Under the pieces are notes generated by a model. The model saw only the letters and a list, made by a program, of their open reading frames with translations. It was not told where the DNA came from and did no database searches. A DNA stretch of 64,000 nt from Topomyia yanbarensis (Eukaryota; Arthropoda; Insecta; Diptera; Culicidae): contig NC_080670.1 of assembly GCF_030247195.1 (NCBI RefSeq), positions 156,500,580 through 156,564,579 on the forward strand. Direction: 5' to 3'. This document shows, piece by piece, positions 55,441-64,000 of this stretch. Position 1 is the first letter of the stretch; the number at the start of each line of letters is the position of its first letter. The translations under genes and the position numbers were made by a program.

Positions 55441-56405
55441 AAGGTTTATTAGGCGCACTTCTTTCTTTTATTCACGAATGTTCTTCTGTTAACTCGGCAT
55501 TTCGTTTGCCGGAAATGGATGGGACCATTTAGCTGCCGACATTCCTCTTGTGATCCACTGTTCTCGTCCAATATTAGATCGTTTAGATCCCCTGCCTATT
55601 TATCCCAAACATCTACTAGGATATTTCCCGGTGGTAACATTTCGTGAACTATGCATATCTCGTAGCTATCTCTCGATCGACCCGGAAAGTCTCCGACGAT
55701 GAATCCACCCTACTCCGACTGAGAGTTTCCCCTGCAGCGGAATTTCTCTCGACATCGATGTCCGTTTTAGTCAGACATTTAGAACCCAGGCTCTGACGCG
55801 ATCTACTGGAATAGTCCTCGGCAGTAGACTTAGCCTACTCAATGGGCCAAAGAGTTGATGTCATTGTCGAGACGGCTTTTCCGAATGGAGTGCAGCTTTT
55901 TTAGCTGGCGACCACCGGTGATTTAGCCTACCCACGGGCTTTCCGATAGGCTGATAGGGTTGGTCCGGTGATATCGGGTGGACGGTTGTGTCCGCTACAC
56001 TGGCCAGCGACGACCCACTTCCGGAGCATCAATGCAAACCATTCAAGATAGTCCCCGGGCAGTATATCTAGCCTGCACCACAGAGCAATAATCCGCTGCT
56101 CCTTTAAAACACTCACTTCATCATAATGCAATTTTCGCTTCTTTTACGTATTTTCATGGCGACATATTCTGTAGACCATGTTATCTGAGCTGACGTCTTT
56201 CCCACTGATAGCAGGCATTGCCCTTCGTATTGAGCCGTGGCTAGACAGAGAGGGGAATCTGTGTGTCCGAATCTGTGCAGGTATCTCCTGTAGCAGTCAT
56301 GTCCTGACAGAAATTGAGTCTGGAGAAAGATGACTTCTCCGTGCTTCCTGTTCATCCACGTGGACACATTCGGGATCAATCGGGTGTGTGTACCTTCCAT
56401 TCAGG
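55440..56405 (-). mobile_element. R1-clade 3' tail, second copy
   Basis: The minus frame 56400-56113 reads RLIPNVSTWMNRKHGEVIFL, QTQFLSGHDCYRRYLHRFGH, then DSPLC, as in 25.5-25.9 kb. The lower part shares the 3' UTR units: CCATTTAGCTGCC, CCGACTGAGAGTTTCCC and TCCTCGGCAGTAGACTTAGC versus TCCCCGGCGGTTGGCCTAGC. Only the C-terminus and 3' UTR remain. Confidence 0.8.
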
Positions 56406-56770
56406 ATTCAGGAATCAGTAGCGACTGACTCAAATGGCACATTCCCCATGTTGATCGGAGATTTGTGGTTTGCCTCATGGGAAAGATTGGGGAAGTGGTA
56501 AGGTTAGGGATAAAGAAAATAACGACACAGAGCACACAGACAATACCGAAGTATTCTTACTCCCAAGGGAATGAACTGTCACCCCCGAAGAGATATTGTC
56601 ATTCAAATATAGCTTAAACTTGAGCTCTTTACTACAGTGTGTTAGCAACGATATCATATCCTTGAGTTTCAGCTCTCTGTACGTAGCTTCATTTATGTAT
56701 GAAGAACCAAACATCTGGATACACAATTTTCCCGGGAACAAAGGGGGATTCTTCATTGTTCTTTTTAGCA
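56406..56770 (-). mobile_element. LOA 3' tail, second copy
   Basis: The minus frame (about 56740-56610) reads CIQMFGSSYINEATYRELKL and KDMISLLTHCSKELK, matching the LOA C-terminus (IRIFGSPHIDEPMYRELKFK). The 3' UTR ends with the complement of the LOA 3' sequence, including CCTAACCTTACCACTTCCCC and CTCCGATCAACATGG. A 5'-truncated insertion between R1 and BEL sequence. Confidence 0.85.
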
Positions 56771-56879
56771 GTTCCCAACTCCGGGTCTGAGATAGCTTAA
56801 ATCTGAAAGTTTTATTGTTGTCATTCCCATTTGCTTCAAATAATTAAATAATTTTTCATTTGCCGGTTTAGAACCAGAA

Positions 56880-57252
56880 TACGCCGCTTGCTAGTGAATT
56901 TAATACGTCACTTCATTTTATCCTGTGCTGTAGTTTTAGGTTAGGTTAGATATTTGAATTTTATGATTAGCTGCAAACTTACTGTGATAAATTGATTTTC
57001 CTACGATATTTAATTTTACAAATAAATGTATTTATTAGTTTTTAACTGTTGGTACTGTCGTTACTTTTAGCGGAAATAATTTAATAATATCTTTCCTCCT
57101 GTTGCATGGTGCCTTACTCAGCGCTTTTTAGAAAATTACAGCTATGCTTCCGCCTTCGGGCCACGTCATTGTCCACGGATGACGTTTCAGTCGAATGACA
57201 GTACTGTTCAGCACTAGTTACACCGAGAATATCAGTATTGACAGAAACATTA
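56880..57252 (-). repeat. Probable 3' LTR of the BEL/Pao element
   Basis: Read on the minus strand, pol is followed by a purine-rich run (TAATGAGGGGGAATAA) and then TGTTTCTGTCAATACTG, a usual LTR start with TG. An AATAAA lies about 220 bp in. The far boundary is approximate. A matching 5' LTR was not found upstream of pol. Confidence 0.55.
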
Positions 57253-57545
57253 TTCCCCCTCATTAAAATCTGCCACTGGTCCCACTTTTACCATCCAACT
57301 TAACCTCCAACACGGCCAGCTTTTGTACCGGTGTTCACAACAACCTCCTCGCTTGTTAAATTCATCCGTCTTCCGTAGTCACGATATCTTTGATGTTTCC
57401 GCGCTTCCAGCCATTCCTACGGATTTCGTCTGCTATGAGAACCATATCTCCGATAGCCGCGGGTTTCACTTCTTCGAATTACTCTATTCGCTTAGTCAGC
57501 ATCGGCAGATATTCCCGCATCCAGCGTTTCCAGAAGACATCCAGC

Positions 57546-58439
57546 TTATGTTGTATTTGTTTCCAGGAATTCTTTACAGCAGAAGGGTATTGCTGGCTGA
57601 CGAACACCTGTTGAACTTCCCAACAGGAAATGATTTGGAGTCAGGGCTCCAGCAGCATCTAGGGGTAGGTAGACTAGCGTCACCAACCCTTCGTCGTCCA
57701 GTTTCCGATCGTTATAGGCTACTTCCATTGCTGACTTTATCGATCGCATCATCCGTTCCCACGCACCCCTATATGAGGTGCAGATGGCGGGATAAAGATC
57801 CATTTGGTGCATGCGTTGGTGAACGCCGTTGTTAATTTCCCATGTACGCTCTTGAGTTTTTTCCGTAGTAGTTATTCGGCACCTTGGAAGTTGGTACCAG
57901 TATCGGAGTAGATTTCCGCCGGCGCTTCTCGGCGATAGATTAAGAAATGGATGTATTTGATGCAGGACGATGTGGAAAGATTCTGTCTGTGTGCAACTTC
58001 CACGTGAACTGCATGGATGGTTAGACAGGTGAACAGACAATTCAGGGCTTAACCGAGCTCCTTCCTACTATCACCAGCAACGGTTTGATCAATACCAGTG
58101 TATGTAAATGGTCGAGTAAATGACGACAAGCGGGCTAAAGGCAGCGGCGTCATTCGCGACCTTCGGCGTCGCCTTCATCACTTTGCACAGACGGTCGCAA
58201 TATGCTTCACAACTCTCCTTAGTTGGACGATACTGTAGAACTGTCAACTGATACAAGCTGCTTGATTTAGGTAATTCTGCTTGTCCTCTCGAAACTGTAA
58301 CCATCTCATCTGGGTACTCCAGCCATTGTGCCATCAAAAGCGTGTTCTTTGTCTTCTTCAGTTCAATATGCAGCAATTCCGAAATCTGTCCTCGACATCT
58401 ACGCCTACAATTGTCCACAAAACTGTACCCAGCAGTCAT
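57546..58439 (-). pseudogene. BEL/Pao integrase region
   Basis: Frame 58439-58089 has a Cys-rich start and AELPKSSSLYQLTVLQ, the pre-integrase block. Frame 58040-57546 has NLSPRSAGGNL, where the catalytic core DNG is shifted, then YRGAWERMMRSIKSAMEVAY and RKLDDEGLVTLVYLPLDAAG. It ends ALTPNHFLLGSSTGVRQPA. The catalytic Asp and Glu region is damaged by frameshifts. Confidence 0.8.
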
Positions 58440-58512
58440 CGCGACTTCGAGTATCTAGAAAAATCTACCATAACCTCCGGAATGGTTGACCCCTGGATGA
58501 GAAAGCAGGGTC

Positions 58513-59276
58513 TCATTTTCTCCTTTGAAAGTTTCGGTTGCTGCGGGCAATTCTCCTTGGCAAGCCGAAGAAATTCCGGACCTTTGAACCACTCGCTGGT
58601 TCCTTCGGGCATGGATTCTTACCCCACTTTGTTACAGCATCTGCAGGATTTAGTTTGCTGGGGACCCAGCGCCATTCTAAGAGATCTGTTGGTGTCAATA
58701 TCTCCCCTACTTGCACGCTACGTAGTGCGTGTACCGACGGTGATCGGTGCGTAACCAGGCCAACGCTTCACACTGCACTCCACAAAAAATAAGCTTTGAT
58801 TTTCTTGAACGTACTACATCAAATGGCTGCTGCTCAGAACTTTGTAGTTCCATGCGAGGAATCGAGAGTAGCTTGTGTGGTGCGACCTTCGTTATAGGCA
58901 CGACTATCGAGAACTCTGCTTTGCCCTCCGTATTGATGACTCCGAAGTACGCTACGACGAAGAAAACGACTTCACGTGCATCAAGTAAAACGTACAATTG
59001 AAGCTGATCATACAACTACACGTCCGCTTCCTTGAAGAAGCACCGGAGGATCCGCAGGTCTCTGTTTTTAGGAAACAGACCGGTCCAGCTGATCCAACGA
59101 TCGAATATCTCTTCTGTCATCTGTTCGTTCCACTGAAATCCAGCGTGACACACGCTCAGCAATCGCAGTAGATCGAATATGCCCTTTAGGGATTTTAACC
59201 TCTGACGTTTAGTTGGCCGGTCACTGCTATTTATCACCAGCTGTGTCTCTTCTTTAATTTCCATTGAGAACAACAA
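58513..59276 (-). pseudogene. BEL/Pao RT thumb and RNase H region
   Basis: Frames 59276-59016, 59015-58707 and 58716-58513 follow in order. The first holds the region with KGIFDLLRLLSVCHAGFQWN. The second has VAYFGVINTEGKAEFSIVVP and PHKLLSIPRMELQ, the RNase H entry of BEL elements. The third has EWRWVPSKLNPADAVTKWG, the conserved W-WVPSKLNPAD-T block. Frame changes lie between each. Confidence 0.8.
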
Positions 59277-59426
59277 CTCGTCCTCTTAAGTCTGCCAGAG
59301 CATGCTCAGCACGCGACCGCCTCTGTCCGCTGCGTTCAAGCATAGGATTTTGCTAGGGTTTGCGGACGTCTCCTTCAGTCCACGAAAAACTCCAGTACTG
59401 TTCGACACCCAGCTCGTAAGATGGAA

Positions 59427-59925
59427 TCATCCCTTCTGGTGTATTGTTGTATTTTCCCGCGACACTCGCTCGCTTTCTTCGTCATTCTTGAAGTTATCGA
59501 GATATTCATCCACATAGTGGATTTTCAGAATTCTGTTTACTGACGTCGGTGAACATGTGGATCCAAATTTTTCCATATCCATAAAGTAGGTTTGAACCGG
59601 TTCGCGGATTAACAGGTGGAACAACACACGTAGATCTACAGACACCCCTACTCCTGGAATCGATGTTAGTTCATCCGGCCCTTTAAGCAGCATAGAGTTC
59701 AGAGATATTCTATTCACCTTTGCTGCTGCATCCCATATTAGTCGAACTTTGCCTGGCTTGCGGGGATTCACCCCAGCAGGCACCACGCAGGTTCGTGTCC
59801 GCTCGTTCTAATTCTTCCTTTATAGCACGATGCGCGTAGCTAGTCTGCTTCATAGTGTTCTTAGTCCGCTTGTCCTCGTCGGATTCCAGAACTACCGGCG
59901 GCTTCATTCCTGCATCTTCCATTGA
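59427..59925 (-). pseudogene. BEL/Pao reverse transcriptase, internally deleted
   Basis: Frame 59786-59427 has NPRKPGKVRLIWDAAAKVNR, SLNSMLLKGPDELTSIPGV, then a gap where the first catalytic Asp should be. It resumes at EKFGSTCSPTSVN and the catalytic box YVDEYLDN, with Glu in place of the second Asp of YVDD. Deletion and substitution both inactivate it. Confidence 0.85.
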
Positions 59926-59965
59926 GGAATATTCCTTTACTGCAATATGTTAGTGCTGGCATAGT

Positions 59966-60400
59966 TTATAATGCAATAGGCTCGCTCTTCTTGCCTTCCT
60001 TCACATGCAGTGGAACATATAGGCCAACAGTATTCATGTCTATCAACAGACGGAGAACAGCATTTGCGTAACTGACAATCGGTAATCCGTGGAGATAACG
60101 GTAACGTTGCGCCAGTTCACCGTAGTCTGAACTATGTTCCGGCACGGTACGGATATCATCAAGAGTGAATTGTTTTGCGTTGCTAGCTCCTCTGATCGCA
60201 ATTCGAACTGGTTTTGAATCTGATTCGACAAGGGTAACATTCTCTGTCCACTTCAGACACAAAGGTGTTGTCCAACCGTCGATTCTCAGTTGCTCTTCAT
60301 GGCCGCTCTCGATGAGCGATAAATCTGAGCCATCATCTGTCGGTTCCGACAGCATGAAGTAACAAGTTACTTTACGCTTGTTCGGACATGCCGTAGACTC
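59966..60400 (-). pseudogene. BEL/Pao protease region
   Basis: The frame 60355-59966 has DDGSDLSLIESG, the aspartic protease active-site block with DGS for the usual D-S/T-G. It continues with GWTTPLCLKWTENVTLVESD and a YRYLHGLPIVSYANAVLRLL stretch typical of the PR-RT linker. A frame loss follows. Confidence 0.75.
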
Positions 60401-60430
60401 AGGTGATTCGCATTTCTAATGCCAAAAGAC

Positions 60431-62104
60431 CCTGACCCCTACGGTAGCAGACAAAAGGTTAAGTCGCCGGTGAGCTCTAAGCTTGCATATATGATCCTTC
60501 CACGCTTTTCTAAACTTTCTCCTTTCAACACCTTGCTCTCCCTTGAGTACTATGGCTCTAAATATTGAAAAATATACTTCACCTTCCAGTCCCTTGCTAA
60601 TTAAATGCCGAAAAAACTGTTGACAAATTGACTCAATAGGTCGTTAACAAAAATGGTTAACAAAAAATGGTAAAAAAAAAAATCATCTGGCCAAGCGAAA
60701 GTTTCGATGGTAGCTCGCGGCCCTGAGATGACGACTGGTATAATACCGAATAGAATAACCTGCTTGCTTTGCCTTTGCGAGTAAGTCTGTGTTGTAGACG
60801 ATCCTTGGATAGGCCGGCTATTCGCACTAACTCGATCGAAAAGCAGGAGCGGATGATGACGATATTTACACCCTTTGATCACATACCGTGTTGCTTTTCT
60901 ACAGCTTTCTCTTCCATGTGCGTTAAGGCTGCTCTGAAACAGCCCGTTATTATGCGCAAACTTCTGCCGCACAGTGGCACGACTTAGAACAAAAGGTGGA
61001 CTAAAGTCCAAACTTTGCCGTATCGGTTCAAATAGGACGATTTTATGTAATTTTGATACACTGAATTCGTTTTTGATATCGAAACATTTCAAAAATAAGC
61101 GTTTACTATTCATTAGGGTGTCTCAAATATATTTTTTTTTTCGAAATCGTTCTTAAAATTTTGTGTATATTAATTTTCGTGTGCTAAATCGTTTTTGATA
61201 TTAATACATGTAAAAAATGTTTCATTATACGTTAAGGTGGCTTAAAAAAAATATTTTGTGAAGGTTCAAAATTTTTATTCAAGAAGAAGATAGAAGTGAG
61301 TCAGTTTCCCCATATCACTAGAATTTCTGGTCATTTTGCCTTGGAACGTGTTTTATAAGGAATATGAGCGTCATTTTTTATTGTACCAACTGAAGGCATT
61401 AGTCTAGGCTGCTAGAACCTAGGTTAGACTTCCGGACGTGACCGTTTCATGATCGCGCGAATGGTGGGTTAATACTTGATACCGCGATTGTAAGTTTATA
61501 GGTGCTACAACGTTTACGTATACGTGGTTCTGACGGGGAGCCCTTCCGAGAACATAGCTCTACAGCTGCAGTAGGACAACTCTCGAAAAAAAAACGATGG
61601 TCACACTTTATCTATCAGCATCAGCAGATACTCAATCTCGCTAAAGGTTGGACGGGTAGAAAACCCAAGTAACTAACAAGCATTATAACGTAGTCTAAAA
61701 TCTGCTTTAGATCCACATATAGGGCAGTCTTAAAGAGCCGTGAAGCCCTAAATACTGATATAATGCTAGTATTATGCCAGAAAAGGTGATATATAATGCT
61801 ATTACTGTGCAGAGATTGACAGCTCGTTTTTGCAGTACTAATGCTATTATATAGCACCAGTGTACAAATGTCAAATTTGAAAGCCTACCAATGCTATTAG
61901 AAAGCTAGCTTCAATTGGCTGTCATTTTCCTCAATGATTTTCAAACCATTTCTTATGTTTTCTTTCAGTAGGATGAACAAAAAGGAAAAAAATAAAAAAA
62001 ATGTTCTGTTTAAAGCCGTAATTGACTCTCGTCTAATGCATTGTAACGAATATGCTTAATGGGGTTTCGTTCTCACATGATATGGATAATGTTTTACGAA
62101 ATCA
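60431..62104. other. No supported gene; long minus frame of unknown nature
   Basis: A 170-codon minus frame (61113-60601) has no recognised domain and contains a low-complexity AACAAAAAATGG-type repeat, so it is not called a gene. The rest is AT-rich; 61660-61870 has MITE-like composition but no proven TIR. Confidence 0.35.
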
Positions 62105-62195
62105 CCCTTAGTAGGTCTCGAACAGAGGTCCCTTGCCTCGTCCTTCACGGTAAGTGCGCTGCGTTTGCTACCTGGACTATAGTGCATATGTTCGA
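62105..62195 (-). other. tRNA-like sequence with pol III boxes, probably a SINE head
   Basis: On the minus strand TAGTCCAGGTAG (A box-like) is followed about 45 nt later by TGTTCGAGACC (B box-like). A full cloverleaf could not be built with confidence, so I do not call a tRNA gene. A tRNA-derived repeat is more likely. Confidence 0.4.
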
Positions 62196-64000
62196 TTGAA
62201 ATGAAATATGCCGAACATAATCTTCAGGAAGAGTTGCATAACGAATAAACCCACAGCATTACAATAGCATTGTGTCGGCTTTCTATTTGCTCTATAATGG
62301 CACTAAAAGCACATGTAAAGCATACATGCTTTAAAGATCCTTGAAGCATGTACGCGTTAAATCAGCTTTATATACGCAAATAGAGCAAGCGATACTTCTA
62401 TCACAGACAAACAGACGTAACATGAGATGAATTTTCATCGCCCATAGAAAAACGGTCGATTTGAATTATGAAAAATGCGCCACATCACCGAGCGTGGCGC
62501 TTGTGAAGCGATTTTGACACATAGCCATAATGCGTCACTTCGTTACCGTAAGCACCCGAAAACCAAGATGAAGGGGAAAAAAGGTGGAAGCATTCGTCAC
62601 TTTTGAATGCATTAGTTTTATACACGTCAAATTGAACATGGCGTCCGCGACCCGTAAAATAAACATAAAGATCCGAACAAGCATGCTGATTCTTTTGTGC
62701 ACGTTGAAAAGAGAGAAAAGGATGAACTTCACCACGGATCTTCCGATTCGAACACTTAGTGATACTTTATTATCTCGAAACTACCGATAAAAATAATTAT
62801 GACTGAATCGAATCAAAACCTCTGGCCACAGAAAAGCCCACCACGTTATTTGTTTTTCTCCTTCATATTTGTGTATTTTATCGAAGAAAAATGACAACAA
62901 TGGTCCAGAAATGTGAAATGTATTCCTGACGAAGTGTCCAAGGCAAGAATTGTTGAAAATCATCTCGTAGTTTCCTGCACGATGTCGATCGGTGAGTAGA
63001 TACATTTTAAGATCTTGCCAATTTATGCTATGGAAACTAAAGATATGCTGAGGCCATATTCAATCTAGATATGTTTAATGATCAGTCGCAACCTAACAAG
63101 TGATAAAACATCAAGTCGTGAGATTATTATGAATGATAATAACTACATATTTAGGTTGCGTTAGGATACAGTTCCGTAGAAGACCAACACATCGAGTATA
63201 GTTTGCACTCAAGAGAAAGATCAAAGATTTCGTTGAAAGGGAAAGTAGTGTCATGTACTCGTATTCAGAATCATCGTGGCGAACCATCAGCTTAGAATTT
63301 TATAAAGTTAAATTCTCCCATAACCTACATAGTGAGTTTTCATTTACGAAAAACTAAAAATGAAATCGTTGATGTGAATTGATCTTGATATTGGCAAGGA
63401 AATTTTAGGGGTTGTTTCTATGCGATCTTGATCCAATTACCTCGATAACACAGCCAACTTTTTAGGCTACATAACCTTGTTTTTAAAGTAAAAGCAAACG
63501 CCAGTTTGAAAAATAAAATAAAGAGTTCCTGATGTCTCCGGGATTCCGAAAGCGCGACGACAAAGAAGAGTAAATAGAGACAAAAATCAATCTTACGACC
63601 AATTAATGATAAGAATTGATTTCTTCACACGAAAAGAAAAACAATTTTGGTGTTGCCTAACTTCCCGTAACAATAAATGGTTGTTGGATTTTAAAAATGC
63701 AGACGTAGCTCTAAATTTTTTAAATTTGTAAATTGTAGTTATTATTACAGACACTTTATATAACATACTAGCGGAGAGAAAAACAATAAAACTAGCAACC
63801 ATGGATGTAAACTGGCATCACGGAAGCTCCCATAAGCTTTACATGGGCTTCCTCTTGTACTTCCCCTTTCAAAACCCTCATGCTCATTTGGCTGCACTTT
63901 TTGACAGTCCGTTTGGCTGCAATTTTTGACACTTCGCTAGTCTGTGTATAAAGTGTCTAGTTATTATGCTATGGAAATTAAAGTACGTGACATAGGCGAT
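62196..64000. other. No supported gene
   Basis: AT-rich intergenic sequence with short opposed frames. The end (63800-63960) has two TTTGGCTGCA(C/A)TTTTTGACA repeats about 25 bp apart, likely part of a repeat cut by the window edge. Confidence 0.45.

Larger units (their letters stand above)
56880..60430 (-). mobile_element. BEL/Pao LTR retrotransposon, degenerate, lacking 5' LTR and gag
   Basis: Minus-strand order is protease, reverse transcriptase, RNase H, integrase, 3' LTR, as in BEL/Pao pol. The 5' part (LTR and gag) is missing or unrecognisable above about 60430. Every domain is frameshifted. Confidence 0.85.

Noticed and set aside
57323..59517. Several plus-strand frames of 70-170 codons
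   Set aside because: Shadows of the minus-strand BEL/Pao pol; only the minus readings carry RT, RNase H and integrase motifs.
60601..61113. 170-codon minus-strand frame considered as an env-like or gag ORF next to BEL
   Set aside because: No transmembrane segment, zinc knuckle or other gag/env hallmark; part is low-complexity AACAAAAAATGG repeat.
62105..62195. Functional tRNA gene on the minus strand
   Set aside because: A and B boxes are present, but acceptor and anticodon stems could not be paired convincingly. Listed only as tRNA-like.
61665..62400. Possible MITE pair around GCATTATAACG / GTTAAATCAGCTTTATA
   Set aside because: The arms share only short AT-rich words; no convincing TIR or target duplication.

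Overview
This window looks like non-coding chromosomal DNA of a mosquito, most likely a culicine such as Aedes. I see no complete host gene, no rRNA and no bacterial-type gene. The case for a mosquito rests on the mix of elements: LOA, R1, I and CR1/L2-like non-LTR retrotransposons, a BEL/Pao LTR element, a Tc1/mariner element with a DD37E catalytic spacing, tRNA-derived SINEs, and many TA-flanked MITEs and fold-back elements. Nearly all coding potential is transposon-derived and broken by stops, frameshifts and deletions.

Layout. 0.4-2.4 kb (-) holds an internally deleted I-clade copy. 2.8-3.6, 6.4-6.8 and 12.9-13.2 kb are TIR/MITE-type elements. 4.4-4.7 kb is a pentanucleotide array next to poly-C. 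7.47-9.39 kb is a non-autonomous hAT-like element that splits a small ORF. 14.05-19.9 kb is a fold-back element invaded by a 4.7 kb LOA retrotransposon with an unusually long (122 bp) target-site duplication. 19.9-20.7 and 22.97-24.42 kb are large fold-backs; the second is a 1.46 kb near-palindrome. 24.7-26.9 kb (-) is an R1-clade remnant. 26.97-28.44 kb is a TIR element carrying three tandem ~310 bp repeats. 30.55-34.27 kb is a MITE invaded by a CR1/Jockey-like element (-). 34.73-36.60 kb is a pogo-like element containing a SINE and an almost intact DD37E mariner. 36.65-37.54 kb is a long-TIR element with a 9 bp target duplication. 38.2-42.1 kb (+) is a second I copy. 42.45-48.3 kb (+) is an L2/CR1-type retrotransposon whose ORF1 is split by a hAT-like element that itself contains a mariner-like relic. 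52-55.1 kb has two GC-rich hAT-like ends, a SINE, an exon-like patch and a T-rich tract. 55.4-60.4 kb (-) is a same-strand series of R1 tail, LOA tail and BEL/Pao element.

The retroelements do not act together as a pathway. They form nested insertion layers whose order can be read: pogo-like before SINE and DD37E; retrotransposon ORF1 before hAT, with the mariner-like relic inside the hAT; fold-back before LOA; MITE before CR1-like. The stretches at 9.5-12.8, 20.7-22.9, 28.4-30.5, 48.3-52.0 and 60.4-64.0 kb show no gene that I can support.
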